This document shows, in pieces, positions 1 to 8,939 of a stretch of DNA of 64,000 nucleotides. Both the position numbers and the translations under genes were made by a program. Position 1 is the first letter of the stretch, and each line of letters starts with the position of its first letter. The notes beneath the pieces were generated by a model. The model did no database searches and was not told the DNA's origin. It saw nothing but the letters and a program-made list of their open reading frames with translations. This DNA comes from Mangrovibacterium diazotrophicum (GTDB lineage Bacteria > Bacteroidota > Bacteroidia > Bacteroidales > Prolixibacteraceae): positions 3,273,320 to 3,337,319 of the forward strand of contig NZ_RAPN01000001.1 of assembly GCF_003610535.1 (NCBI RefSeq). The letters are read 5' to 3'.

Positions 1-2959
1 CGCCGGCCCCCTTCTGCTCCGGTGCATCAGGTGCGGTTTGGGCACCTTTCTTTTTACTGCCACTCAACAACTTGGAAAAAAACCACTCCACCGATTCGGG
101 TAAAACAGACCGACTGCTCTGAACTTCCGACGGTTCGACACCCAAAGCTTCCACCAGTTTATTCATACCATCTTCGACCGAATCCTGCAAACCATCCACA
201 AAGTCGGCGACCGCGTCTTTGGCATTTTCAATACCATCTTTCATGGCAACGAAGCCCGAGTTTACAGCTTTGACCAGGTAGCGCTGGGTATCCAGGATAT
301 CTTTCCAGGCGAAGAGGGCCCGTAAAAATTCAATCGCTTTTTCAATGGCACCCATAATTTTCTCGAACAATCCTTCGACAAATCCAGCGACTTTCTCCAC
401 CGTGTCGAGCACAAAAGAAACGAGTTTCCCGCCTACATCAACAATAATGTTCATCGTATTTTTTGCTGCTGCCGAGGCTACGCCAGCCAGATCCTTCGCA
501 AAGCCAATGGTGACCGATTTAGCTCCACTCACCGCACTCTTGATCGCCCTTCCGATTTTAAGCCGGGCGGCGGCGGCGCTCAAGGATTGAAGTTCATCAT
601 CTGCTCCACTGCTCGCTTCTGCAAGTATTTTCAGGAAATCATCTTCTTTAACTGGTTCTTCCCAAATGGCTTTAGTGGCACTCACCGACGACATTATCAA
701 CGGGTTGTTATTAGCCGGGGCTGAAGTTGTTTCGGCATCCGAAAATTTAATTGCCCAGGGCTTGGGCTCGGTAGCATCAGAAACCAGCCGACTCGCCGAT
801 GTTTTGGCACTGAACTCGTTTTTATCTACTCCGTCGGCTTTGGTTACCGAAGGTGCGTTTTCAGGCACCACTGTTGCCATGACCCGAGAAATGGTGTTTT
901 GGGCAGCAGCAATCTCGGTTTGAGTGAACGCATTTTGATCTACAAGCGGGTTACCCTCGGCGTCCTTGGCATTCCAAAGTTCATCGGGCTGCATGTTGGC
1001 AATTTTCCGATGCACTTCGCGATCGGGGAACAATACCACGCGCTCATTGGTCGCCATCGATTGGGTTTTAAACTTCAGGCCCGGGGTGCTCAGCCCTTCT
1101 GCCTCGGAGGTTATCATGATTCGCCCCATCGCGTTGGGCTTCACTTTTACCGAACTTACTTCATCAACTTCGTAGGTTTCGTCATCTATTTCAATAACAG
1201 TGAAGTCGGTAGCCGAAATTTCGACCTCTTCGTTCGTGCCCGGAGGAAAAGCAACAATGGTACGATAGGAGCTAAATTCCTCCAGCTCATTGTCCACCAT
1301 GCGGTAGTCCTGCCCAAGCACGGCGCTGTACGACTCAAACACATCTTCGGGTGCAAGCGTACGAAAAATGCGCAACGATGAAAGTCGGTCGTGCCCAATC
1401 TGTCCCTCCCCTAAGCTACTGCTGTTTTTCAAGTAATCCTCAATTTCATTTTCCCGATTCTTTTCATTGACTTTCAAATCCGGATTAGCAAACAAACTCA
1501 CTCCGGTACCCGGCCCCAGCCGAATTGACGAAGCCACATTATCCAGGTTCGGAAACACATTTAGGTTACGATACACACCCTCCAGGCCAGGTTCACCATC
1601 GTTTAAAATCCATGCCCGCCCATGGTAATAGGAATGTTCGTACAAGGCTACTTCTCCGGGCGACAGCTCCCCCACCTGCCCTTCAGTTTCGGCTATCTTC
1701 GATGCCCGGTAAAAAAGGCTTCGTTTTTCGGGCTTGGATGTCCAGACAAATAATTTATCCTCTTCGCGAAGCCGCAACCAGCGTTCATGTTTAAAATCAA
1801 CAATCGAGAAGAAACCTTCGTCACCGTCACTATCGTCGATAAGTAGCAACGAAGTGCGCTGCTTGTTGATCAAAAACTGACTGAAATACCCTTCAGGCTG
1901 ACCAGGCGACACCAACTGAATTTGTTGCAGCGAATCATTGAATTGAAACTGAAAAAGCTCGTTGACCGTTCGGCTGGAAGCTGTAGTTAGCAGGGCGCGG
2001 TCGGCACTCAGGTATTCACCATTAGGCGCCTGCAACAACCACTTGCCCGTAAATGGATCGTTACGGCTCGACCAAATTTGAATGGAACGCAGATAGGCAC
2101 CAATCTTTGTCGATGGAATATTATCGATATCAGCATAAAGTTTCAACGCCTGCCCTTTGAAATCGACATATTGGTAGAGCGTTGCTCCGGTATTTGGCCC
2201 CAGGCGGATCTCCCTAAACTGTGTCTCGAAGCCGTCGAGATTTGCACGGGCAATGGATAAAATTACGGCCGTGTCGTCGGTACCAATCAATTCAATTTCC
2301 CCGGGGTTCAAAGCTCGGTTAAACGGGATGACAAGGTTTTGAATCTCTACCGGATTTAGTGCACTCTGGTAAATGCGAAGATCTTCGTACCTGGCAATCG
2401 GCGTTCCTCGCTTCCAGTCGCCCAGACGCACTTCAGCACTGTTAGTGATATTGGCAATGCCGGTTTCAGATTTGGCTTCAACAACAAACTGCCCGTCGAA
2501 ATAAACCTGCAAAACAACTCCTTTCCGAACAAAAGCCAAATGGTGCCATTTACCGTCGGATAGCTTAAGATCATTGGTTTTGGCCACAATGTAATTGGTC
2601 CCATTGCCATCCTGATCGACCTCAAACCAGAGGTTGTGTTGATGATTACTCCGGATGGCGAAGAAATTGCCGTGCCCACTCACCGATCGGTTTCCGAAAA
2701 GATCTAAATCATCCTGTCTTTGATTATGAAAAATGCGTACACCGAAAGCAATCGTAAAATCACTGGTGCCAAACTGCCCAATTTCTGCAGGAAATACAAT
2801 TTTTTGATTGAGTCCGTTAACCTTGACGGCATCGCCAAAACGACCGTAACCTTCGTAATAAGTGCCAAATAACTTCCCTTCAATTCCTTTTACGCTGTCT
2901 TTGACGATTGAACCTTCGCGCTCTTGAAAAGTCCAATGATAGCTGGGTTGAACTGCCAT
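1..2959 (-). CDS. Large multidomain LamG/crystallin-like protein, partial (C-terminus beyond window)
   Basis: The minus frame is open from an ATG at 2959 to the left edge with no stop, giving 986 codons of N-terminal sequence. Residues about 1-205 form a LamG/concanavalin-type jelly roll (motifs HWTF, KWHHLAFVRK, VYFDGQ, YEDLRIYQSAL). Residues about 218-300 and 428-505 look like two beta/gamma-crystallin-type units, each containing an RLGPxTG motif (in ExRLGPNTGATLY and SSIRLGPGTGVSLF). Between them, around 300-420, is a fascin- or ricin-like beta-trefoil segment (KWLLQAPNGEYLSAD). Residues about 820-960 are Ala/Val-rich amphipathic helices. The N-terminus MAVQPSYHWTF has no signal peptide, so classical export is unlikely. 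The fold assignments come from motif reading by eye and the function is unknown. A surface, toxin-like or injected protein is only a guess. Confidence 0.8.
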   Translation of the reverse strand, partial: MAVQPSYHWTFQEREGSIVKDSVKGIEGKLFGTYYEGYGRFGDAVKVNGLNQKIVFPAEIGQFGTSDFTIAFGVRIFHNQRQDDLDLFGNRSVSGHGNFFAIRSNHQHNLWFEVDQDGNGTNYIVAKTNDLKLSDGKWHHLAFVRKGVVLQVYFDGQFVVEAKSETGIANITNSAEVRLGDWKRGTPIARYEDLRIYQSALNPVEIQNLVIPFNRALNPGEIELIGTDDTAVILSIARANLDGFETQFREIRLGPNTGATLYQYVDFKGQALKLYADIDNIPSTKIGAYLRSIQIWSSRNDPFTGKWLLQAPNGEYLSADRALLTTASSRTVNELFQFQFNDSLQQIQLVSPGQPEGYFSQFLINKQRTSLLLIDDSDGDEGFFSIVDFKHERWLRLREEDKLFVWTSKPEKRSLFYRASKIAETEGQVGELSPGEVALYEHSYYHGRAWILNDGEPGLEGVYRNLNVFPNLDNVASSIRLGPGTGVSLFANPDLKVNEKNRENEIEDYLKNSSSLGEGQIGHDRLSSLRIFRTLAPEDVFESYSAVLGQDYRMVDNELEEFSSYRTIVAFPPGTNEEVEISATDFTVIEIDDETYEVDEVSSVKVKPNAMGRIMITSEAEGLSTPGLKFKTQSMATNERVVLFPDREVHRKIANMQPDELWNAKDAEGNPLVDQNAFTQTEIAAAQNTISRVMATVVPENAPSVTKADGVDKNEFSAKTSASRLVSDATEPKPWAIKFSDAETTSAPANNNPLIMSSVSATKAIWEEPVKEDDFLKILAEASSGADDELQSLSAAAARLKIGRAIKSAVSGAKSVTIGFAKDLAGVASAAAKNTMNIIVDVGGKLVSFVLDTVEKVAGFVEGLFEKIMGAIEKAIEFLRALFAWKDILDTQRYLVKAVNSGFVAMKDGIENAKDAVADFVDGLQDSVEDGMNKLVEALGVEPSEVQSSRSVLPESVEWFFSKLLSGSKKKGAQTAPDAPEQKGAG

Positions 2960-3099
2960 AAGTTCTTAAATTTTGTTGTTCATCTGAAAAAAATTGGATA
3001 ACTGCCGGCGAAGTAAACGTCGACATGCGCAGATCGAATGACCTGTTTCAGAGAAAAGGATTCATATCTCCCATTCAATTTACGATAATTATTGCAATA

Positions 3100-3107
3100 C
3101 AAAAATA
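3100..3107 (-). promoter_or_regulatory. Putative -7 element for the large LamG protein gene
   Basis: The minus strand reads TATTTTTG, matching the Bacteroidota TAnnTTTG -7 consensus. A TTTG lies 22 nt further upstream. This would give a leader of about 130 nt before the ATG at 2959. The region is AT-rich, so a chance match is possible. Confidence 0.35.
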
Positions 3108-3356
3108 AAGATCGACCAACCAAAATCGCCAAAATAACTCCCGATGAAGAACTTATACGCGAGAAAACGACTATCTATAAGCTTTACAGCAAAGCATTGA
3201 AACGGAAAAACAAACCGGTATTTAACAGTATTTAACACACTGGTCGTCAAAAGCACGAAATTGAGCCGTTTATCGAAATCCCAATAAAACAAAATTCAAC
3301 CTGTGACGATTTCTGCCTGGCAAAATTCCGGCAAGTCTCACGCGTTGCAATAACAA

Positions 3357-3378
3357 TGTGAAAAACTCAGTTTTCACA
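3357..3378. repeat. Inverted repeat TGTGAAAA-N6-TTTTCACA
   Basis: Perfect 8-bp arms flank a 6-nt centre (ACTCAG), giving a 22-bp symmetric site with no T-tract, so it does not look like a terminator. The geometry suits a dimeric regulator. It lies between the divergent LamG-protein and receiver genes. Confidence 0.4.
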
Positions 3379-3654
3379 CCCGCCCCAAAAATCAGCTGGC
3401 ACAACTATCCTTTATATTCTCATATCGAATAGCCAGGCACCACACCACTGAACCACACCGGGAGCTGTACTTTTCAACTAAAAAATCCAATTCGAACAAC
3501 CGAAACAGTCAATAATCCTCGAAAAACATGGACCTAACAAAAACATATCATTTAAACACTCACAAACAATACTTTACACACGAACAGAATCGTTACTCGT
3601 CATACCTTCCGTAAAAAACGACACCGAGGTATAGCATTTGAAAGTCAGATGCAA

Positions 3655-3662
3655 TATCTTTG
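3655..3662 (+). promoter_or_regulatory. Putative -7 element TATCTTTG for the receiver gene
   Basis: TATCTTTG matches the TAnnTTTG consensus and lies 24 nt before the ATG at 3687. It also overlaps a possible TTG start at 3660, which argues that translation begins at the downstream ATG. Confidence 0.55.
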
Positions 3663-3686
3663 TTAATCAAGATTAAAAGCAAAAAC

Positions 3687-4064
3687 ATGATTGTGGTGGA
3701 TTCGCTAAAAATATTGATCGCCGAGGATGTGGAATCCAATTTCCTCTATCTGAATGCTGTGCTTAGTAAAATCAAAGCGGAAATTGTATGGGCCAAAAAC
3801 GGGCGGGAAGCTGTTGAGCTTTTTAAAAAACACGAAAATTTTGACCTCATTTTAATGGATCTTCAAATGCCGGAAATGAATGGATACGAAGCCACCCGTT
3901 TGATTAAATCGATTAATCCGAATATCCGGATCATTGCTCAAACAGCCTTTGCGATGGCCGAAGACCGGGCAAAAGCATTGGAAGCCGGCTGCGACGAATA
4001 CCTGGCAAAACCAATTCGTTCCAAAGATCTTTTGAACTTGGTCGAAAAGTTCATGCACGTCTGA
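3687..4064 (+). CDS. Stand-alone response regulator receiver domain (CheY-like)
   Basis: This is a single receiver domain of about 125 residues with no output domain. The acidic pocket is in LIAEDVESN, the phospho-acceptor Asp in LILMDLQMP, the switch Thr in AQTAFA and the conserved Lys in LAKPI. Such proteins act as phosphorelay intermediates or diffusible signalling partners of hybrid histidine kinases. No kinase gene is adjacent, so its partner is unknown. The ATG at 3687 is preferred over a TTG at 3660 because the promoter -7 element covers the latter. A terminator follows, so it is probably monocistronic. Confidence 0.9.
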   Translation: MIVVDSLKILIAEDVESNFLYLNAVLSKIKAEIVWAKNGREAVELFKKHENFDLILMDLQMPEMNGYEATRLIKSINPNIRIIAQTAFAMAEDRAKALEAGCDEYLAKPIRSKDLLNLVEKFMHV

Positions 4065-4089
4065 AACTGACTACATTTTGAATATTGTC

Positions 4090-4123
4090 AACGTTCATTT
4101 CCTTGCAGAGGTGAACGTTTTTT
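4090..4123 (+). terminator. Rho-independent terminator after the receiver gene
   Basis: Arms AACGTTCA (4090-4097) and TGAACGTT (4112-4119) form an 8-bp stem with a 14-nt loop, followed by a run of six T. It separates the receiver gene from the dCMP deaminase gene. Confidence 0.75.
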
Positions 4124-4157
4124 ATTGCCGGAATCGTTCAAAAGCAATCTCATTTAT

Positions 4158-4165
4158 TACTTTTG
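4158..4165 (+). promoter_or_regulatory. Putative -7 element TACTTTTG for dCMP deaminase
   Basis: A perfect TAnnTTTG match lies 20 nt before the ATG at 4185, just after a terminator. No good -33 TTG was found at the usual distance. Confidence 0.55.
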
Positions 4166-4184
4166 AGAATTCACAAAACCGAAA

Positions 4185-4610
4185 ATGGATAACAAACAAT
4201 ACCTTTTAGACAAACGCTATTTGAAAATGGCCGCCATCTGGGCGCAAAACTCGTATTGCAAACGTCGGCAAGTCGGAGCCATCCTGGTCAAAGACAAAAT
4301 GATTATCTCCGACGGCTACAACGGCACACCCTCCGGATTTGAAAATAATTGTGAAGACGAAAACAATAAAACCAAACCATACGTTCTGCATGCTGAAGCG
4401 AATGCGATATCCAAAGTTGCCAAATCGAGCAACAGCAGCGATGGCGCTACCATGTATGTCACCTCTTCACCTTGTATGGAATGCTCCAAATTAATTATTC
4501 AGGCCGGTATTAAACGCGTTGTTTTTACCGACAATTACCGATTGGAAGATGGCATTGAACTACTGAAAAGAGCAAATATTGAAGTAGTTCAGGTAGAAAT
4601 TGAAGATTAG
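4185..4610 (+). CDS. dCMP deaminase / ComEB-type cytidylate deaminase
   Basis: This 141-residue zinc-dependent deaminase probably converts dCMP to dUMP, supplying thymidylate synthesis. The zinc site is clear: HAE at 69-71, where Glu71 is the proton shuttle, and PCMEC at 96-100, with Cys97 and Cys100 as ligands. The length and the sequence YNGTPSGFENNCED (about residues 45-58) fit the dCMP deaminase/ComE operon protein 2 family better than cytidine or tRNA-adenosine deaminases. The protease gene starts 24 bp downstream and may be co-transcribed. A dUTPase gene at 61.2 kb acts in the same nucleotide branch but is not linked. Confidence 0.9.
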   Translation: MDNKQYLLDKRYLKMAAIWAQNSYCKRRQVGAILVKDKMIISDGYNGTPSGFENNCEDENNKTKPYVLHAEANAISKVAKSSNSSDGATMYVTSSPCMECSKLIIQAGIKRVVFTDNYRLEDGIELLKRANIEVVQVEIED

Positions 4611-4634
4611 GAATACGAAAACAGAAAACAAAAA

Positions 4635-6269
4635 ATGAACAAGCGAATTGGCATCTATTTACCACTGCTGATAGCAGTGTCCGTAATCGTAGGTATATTT
4701 CTGGGCAACCACTTAAGCACCCAGTCCCCGCAAATTGGTTTTCAAAATTTGTCGGCTCCAAGGCCGGATAAACTCAGCACAATCACAGATCTGATTTCCA
4801 ATGCCTACGTCGACTCTGTCGATATCAATAAAATTGAAGAAGATGCCATCCCGGTTCTTTTAAAAAATCTGGATCCACACTCCACCTATATTCCAGCTCA
4901 AGACATGCAGGAAGTGAACGAAGAAATGCAGGGAAATTTCGGCGGTATCGGCGTTCAGTTCTCCATTCACAACGACACCGTTCAGGTTGTTGATGTGATT
5001 TCCGGTGGTCCTTCCTCAAAACTTGGCATTCAGCCGGGCGACCGCATTGTCATGGTTGATGACTCGCTCATCGCCGGCAATGGTGTTAAAAACGAAACCG
5101 TTCTGAATTTGCTGCGCGGCGAAAAAGGGACACAGGTAAACGTTGGCATTAAGCGGAAAGGGTTTAAAGATCTGATGAGTTACGACATCACACGGGGTGA
5201 TATTCCAATCATCAGTGTCGATGTGAGCTACATGATCAACGACACAACCGGTTACGTGAAAGTTAGCCGCTTCGCAGAAAAAACATATGCCGAATTCATG
5301 AAAGCGGTGAGCACCATCAATGGCGAAGGTGCCAAGCAAATCATCGTTGATCTGCGCGGAAACCCGGGAGGATACCTGATGGCTGTCGTAAAAATGGTCA
5401 ACGAATTTTTGGATGAAGGCGACCTGATTGTTTACACTGAAGGACACTCGCAACCACGCAAAACATACAACGCGACCGGAAAAGCGCATTGGGCCGACAA
5501 ACGGGTTTTTGTGTTGATGGACGAATATTCAGCTTCGGCCAGTGAAATTTTTGCCGGAGCACTGCAGGACAACGACAAAGGTATCATTGTTGGACGCCGC
5601 TCGTTCGGGAAAGGCCTGGTTCAGGAGCAAATTCCTTTCAGCGACGGATCGGCTTTGCGCCTGACTGTTGCCCGCTACTATACCCCCAGCGGACGTAGCA
5701 TCCAGAAACCGTACACCGACGGAACCGACGAATATTACCACGACATCATGAACCGCGCTGTTCACGGGGAATTCCAGGAAGCAGACAGTATTCATTTTTC
5801 CGACTCACTGAAGTATGAAACAAAAGGCGGACGGATTGTCTACGGCGGAGGCGGTATTATGCCCGACTATTTCGTTCCGCTTGATACCATGGGCTATTCC
5901 GATTACTATTCGAAGATCGTTCAAAAGGCATTGGTCTACAACTTTGCATTCGACTACGCCGATAAAAACCGCGACAAATTGCTTAAACTGACTTCTGCCA
6001 GACAATTTGAACAATACCTGACCGATGTGAAGATCATGGATCAGTTTATTGCCTTCGCTGCCGGTAAAGGTGTAAAACGCAATGAGGCCGACCTGAAAAT
6101 TTCGGGCGACATTATCGAACACCAACTCATGGCTTACATTGCCCGGAACATTATCGGCGACGTAGGATTCTACCCAATCATACAGGAAATAGACAAAACA
6201 TTGTTGAAAGCGATCGAACTTTCCGAAGAAAATCAAACATTAACTCAACTTTTGGCTGTAACAAAATAA
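4635..6269 (+). CDS. S41 family C-terminal processing peptidase (CtpA/Prc type)
   Basis: This 544-residue periplasmic or membrane-anchored serine protease has an N-terminal hydrophobic anchor (residues about 6-24), a short helical segment, a PDZ domain (about 95-175, with GGIGVQFS and PGDRIVMVDD) and the S41 catalytic core. The predicted nucleophile is Ser301 in YSASASEIFAG and the general base Lys326 in SFGKG, the 25-residue spacing seen in Prc. The Arg-Gly-Asn-Pro-Gly-Gly motif at 241-246 is intact. The family cleaves near C-termini and takes part in envelope maintenance. It starts 24 bp after the dCMP deaminase gene. No terminator separates it from the sigma-factor gene 15 bp downstream. 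Confidence 0.93.
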   Translation: MNKRIGIYLPLLIAVSVIVGIFLGNHLSTQSPQIGFQNLSAPRPDKLSTITDLISNAYVDSVDINKIEEDAIPVLLKNLDPHSTYIPAQDMQEVNEEMQGNFGGIGVQFSIHNDTVQVVDVISGGPSSKLGIQPGDRIVMVDDSLIAGNGVKNETVLNLLRGEKGTQVNVGIKRKGFKDLMSYDITRGDIPIISVDVSYMINDTTGYVKVSRFAEKTYAEFMKAVSTINGEGAKQIIVDLRGNPGGYLMAVVKMVNEFLDEGDLIVYTEGHSQPRKTYNATGKAHWADKRVFVLMDEYSASASEIFAGALQDNDKGIIVGRRSFGKGLVQEQIPFSDGSALRLTVARYYTPSGRSIQKPYTDGTDEYYHDIMNRAVHGEFQEADSIHFSDSLKYETKGGRIVYGGGGIMPDYFVPLDTMGYSDYYSKIVQKALVYNFAFDYADKNRDKLLKLTSARQFEQYLTDVKIMDQFIAFAAGKGVKRNEADLKISGDIIEHQLMAYIARNIIGDVGFYPIIQEIDKTLLKAIELSEENQTLTQLLAVTK

Positions 6270-6284
6270 AATCTCGTTCGTCAT

Positions 6285-6791
6285 ATGGGGAAATGTGCAG
6301 AAAACCCCATGACCGTTGAAGATTATAACGAGGCCGTAAACAAACATGCCGACGGAGTTTTTCGATTTGTTTTGAAAAATATTCGCGACGAAGAAAAAGC
6401 GCGCGATATTGTTCAGGACAGTTTCGAGAAGCTTTGGCTTCATCGGGAGCAGGTTTCTGGAGAGAAAGTGAAAGCTTATCTCTACTCGACGGCTTACCAT
6501 CGTTTAATCGATTTGATTCGGAAGGACAGTCGCTTGAGTATCGTGGAAGAAGTTCAGTCGGAAGAAGTTCACTTCGAGCAATATTCCGATCTTCACGAGA
6601 TCCTCAACAAAGCTATTCTTCTGCTCCCCGACGATCAGCGTTCGGTACTGCTGTTGCGCGATTACGAAGGTTATTCCTACAAAGAAATAGCCGAGATTAC
6701 CACCCTCAACGAGTCGCAGGTGAAAGTTTACATTTACCGCGCCCGGGTGTTTTTGAAGAATTACATTGGTAAAATGGACGTTTTAGTTTGA
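6285..6791 (+). CDS. ECF-type RNA polymerase sigma factor
   Basis: This 168-residue protein has sigma region 2 near residues 20-60 (NIRDEEKARDIVQDSFEKLW) and region 4.2 near 113-160 (LLPDDQRSVLLLRDYEGYSYKEI, then a helix-turn-helix). The length and the absence of regions 1 and 3 make it an extracytoplasmic-function sigma factor. A second in-frame ATG at 6309 is an alternative start. A membrane anti-sigma protein follows after 3 bp, then two paralogous outer-membrane barrels. That arrangement suggests an envelope-sensing regulon that includes its own neighbours. This is inferred from gene order only. Confidence 0.9.
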   Translation: MGKCAENPMTVEDYNEAVNKHADGVFRFVLKNIRDEEKARDIVQDSFEKLWLHREQVSGEKVKAYLYSTAYHRLIDLIRKDSRLSIVEEVQSEEVHFEQYSDLHEILNKAILLLPDDQRSVLLLRDYEGYSYKEIAEITTLNESQVKVYIYRARVFLKNYIGKMDVLV

Positions 6792-6794
6792 AAG

Positions 6795-7844
6795 ATGAGA
6801 ATAGACCGGTCAAATTATGAAAGTTATTTCGTCGACTATATCGATGGCAACCTGCCTGCCGATCTGGTTGATGAATTTCTGGATTTTCTGGAGAACAACC
6901 CGGATTTGGCCGCAGAGTTGAAAGCCGTCGGAGACATCAAACTGGAAGCAGAAACAGTAATTTTTGCAAGCAAGGAACAACTTCTCAAATCAGAATCCAA
7001 TATTAACGATAGCTTCGACTATCGCGCCGTCGCTTTCCTGGAAGGCGATTTCAGCGCTGAAAAAAAACAACAATTTGAATCTGAAGTAGAAGACGATTCG
7101 GAAAAATTGAAAAGCCTGCACCTGTTGAAAAAGATGCACTTGCAAGCCGATTTGTCCGTCCAATTTCCTGACAAAGAGAAACTGCTTCGAAAAAAAAGAA
7201 CGCCAATATACCTGTGGGCGACCCGCGTGGCTGCACTGTTGCTGTTATTCTTCTCGGTTTGGGCCTTGGTTCCCCGCAAACAGGTAAACAATCCGCAAAA
7301 CCAGGTAGCAGAACAACAGATCGACCAAAGCCAGAAAAGCGAAAAAATAGAATTGCCGAAGGATGTGGCGACTGAAAACACCGTTGAGAGCCAGATGGCA
7401 CAAACACTTCCGGCAACCGAGGAAAAGACAGAGCAGCAAATTAGTCCGAAAAAGACAGTCGCTATTCAACCTCAACTGAAAACAGAACCACAGAGCACCG
7501 GACTCGTTGCAACACGCGATCAGGTGCCGGATAAAATGCAGCCGCTAACAGCCCATTTGGACATGAACAGCATGGCCGTATCATCCATTCATATGCCAAG
7601 TCAAACTGCCTTTGTGCCCAGAGAAAGCTTGAGTGTAGACGAATTTTTGGCTTACAAGCTGATTGATGCCCCAAAGGGAGAATCATTCACCTTCAACAAC
7701 CTGGCAAATGCTGGTTTAAAAGCCGCTCAAAACATTTCCAACGATCGCCTCGCAGTGGAACGCAATAACAAAGGCAAGGTTGAAGAAATCAAATTTGAAA
7801 GCCGCCTTATCGCCTTTTCAATTCCTTTCAAAAAAAATCGCTAG
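6795..7844 (+). CDS. Putative membrane anti-sigma factor with duplicated N-terminal motif
   Basis: This 349-residue protein has a single transmembrane helix (about residues 138-159) preceded by basic residues, predicting a cytoplasmic N-terminus and a periplasmic C-terminus. The N-terminal part has two related segments, YFVDYIDGNLPADLVDEFLD (about 11-30) and AVAFLEGDFSAEKKQQFESE (about 79-98), resembling the short amphipathic motif of Bacteroidota anti-sigma proteins used twice. There is no zinc-binding HxxxCxxC motif. The region after the helix is Gln/Lys/Glu-rich and low complexity. Its position 3 bp after the ECF sigma gene is the main evidence for function. The target signal is unknown. 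Confidence 0.75.
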   Translation: MRIDRSNYESYFVDYIDGNLPADLVDEFLDFLENNPDLAAELKAVGDIKLEAETVIFASKEQLLKSESNINDSFDYRAVAFLEGDFSAEKKQQFESEVEDDSEKLKSLHLLKKMHLQADLSVQFPDKEKLLRKKRTPIYLWATRVAALLLLFFSVWALVPRKQVNNPQNQVAEQQIDQSQKSEKIELPKDVATENTVESQMAQTLPATEEKTEQQISPKKTVAIQPQLKTEPQSTGLVATRDQVPDKMQPLTAHLDMNSMAVSSIHMPSQTAFVPRESLSVDEFLAYKLIDAPKGESFTFNNLANAGLKAAQNISNDRLAVERNNKGKVEEIKFESRLIAFSIPFKKNR

Positions 7845-7914
7845 CCCTGTAACAAACCCCGACAACCATCCGTCATAGGGCAGAATGAAAACAGAAACAA
7901 ACAAATTTTGACCT

Positions 7915-8844
7915 ATGAAAAAGTTTATTTTACTATTTACCATCGTTCTCGTCGCTGCTCAAATTCAGGCTCAGGATACCACCAGCGTAAAGGTGTTGAA
8001 GAAAAACATCGTCACCGTTAATGAAGAGCCCAATAAAACGGAAGTGAGCATCATGAACGACAAAATCAACATCCAGGATAACAATTTCAGTGACACCACC
8101 ACCATCCGCGTTGGCCGACGAAACATTGAAATCATCGAAGGCGGGTCAAAAACCTACGTGAACATGACCAAAGCTATCGACAGCGACGATAACGAATGCA
8201 CCTGGAGACGTTACAAAAAGAAATTCAACGGGCACTGGTCGGGTTTTGAAATTGGTGTGAACGGCTTTTACGACACCAATTACAGCATGTACGACGATCC
8301 AACCAACGAATTTATGGACCTGAACCAATCGGCTTCGCTCGAAGTAAATCTCAACTTTGTAGAGTACAACATTACCTTGGTTCCGCAGCGTTTGGGTATC
8401 GTGTCCGGCTTTGGGTTGCAGTACAACAACTACAAATTCGACAACCCGGTGACCATTGACAAAGGCGACGACGGCATCATTGAATGGCTTCCGGTTGACG
8501 ATTCAAACTTCAAAAAATCGAAGTTGACCGTCTCGTACCTGACCTTGCCGATTATGCTCGAATGGCAAATTCCGGTGAACGACCACTCAAACTATTTCTT
8601 CATCAGCGGTGGTATGGTTGGCGGCCTCAACCTGGGATCGCATACCAAAATCAAAGCCAACAGCAGCAAGTCAAAAGACAAAGGAAGCTTCAACATCAAC
8701 CCGTTCAAGTATTCGGTGATTGGCCGTATCGGTTTGCGCGACTTCTCGGTTTACGCGACCTACAGCTTGTCAGACCTGTTTAAAGATAACAAAGGCCCGG
8801 AACTGACACCATTCACCATTGGTATCTGCCTGGTAAACTTCTAA
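7915..8844 (+). CDS. Outer-membrane beta-barrel protein (paralogue A)
   Basis: This 309-residue protein has a Sec signal peptide (MKKFILLFTIVLVAAQIQA, residues 1-19). A short polar N-terminal region (about 20-90, Asn/Asp/Thr-rich) precedes a predicted beta barrel with alternating hydrophobic strands, ending in an aromatic C-terminus (CLVNF) typical of outer-membrane insertion. The barrel is clearly homologous to the gene immediately downstream: both share FxGxWxGxxIxVNGF, YSMY, LFKDxKGPEL and near-identical strand order. It is 70 bp after the anti-sigma gene without an obvious promoter, so it is probably in the sigma operon. Its function is unknown; a structural or sensory envelope role is an inference. 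Confidence 0.75.
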   Translation: MKKFILLFTIVLVAAQIQAQDTTSVKVLKKNIVTVNEEPNKTEVSIMNDKINIQDNNFSDTTTIRVGRRNIEIIEGGSKTYVNMTKAIDSDDNECTWRRYKKKFNGHWSGFEIGVNGFYDTNYSMYDDPTNEFMDLNQSASLEVNLNFVEYNITLVPQRLGIVSGFGLQYNNYKFDNPVTIDKGDDGIIEWLPVDDSNFKKSKLTVSYLTLPIMLEWQIPVNDHSNYFFISGGMVGGLNLGSHTKIKANSSKSKDKGSFNINPFKYSVIGRIGLRDFSVYATYSLSDLFKDNKGPELTPFTIGICLVNF

Positions 8845-8869
8845 GCCTTCTCAAAGCCAAAATAAAGAA

Positions 8870-8894
8870 AGACCTGCCGAAAGCGGGTCTTTTT
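8870..8894 (+). terminator. Rho-independent terminator after barrel paralogue A
   Basis: AGACCTGC (8870-8877) pairs with GCGGGTCT (8883-8890) across a CGAAA loop with one G-U pair, followed by five T. It ends the sigma/anti-sigma/barrel A transcript. Confidence 0.8.
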
Positions 8895-8939
8895 CGTTTG
8901 AATGCTTTAACTTGCCTGCTCGAGGCGGAGGGAAACTGC

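Larger units (their letters stand above)
2960..3654. other. Long intergenic region with small repeats
   Basis: No convincing gene lies in this ~700-bp AT-rich gap between two divergent genes. It holds a perfect 10-bp tandem duplication of GTATTTAACA (3218-3237), an 8-bp inverted repeat at 3357-3378, and a candidate promoter for each flanking gene. The one 67-codon minus ORF inside it is Phe-rich and has no recognisable features. Confidence 0.6.

Noticed and set aside
3089-3292. 67-codon minus-strand ORF in the left intergenic region
   Set aside because: Phe-rich, no family features, overlaps the putative promoter of the large LamG protein gene.
3660-3686. TTG start for the first receiver gene
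   Set aside because: The TTG lies within the TATCTTTG promoter element. The ATG at 3687 gives the usual receiver N-terminus.
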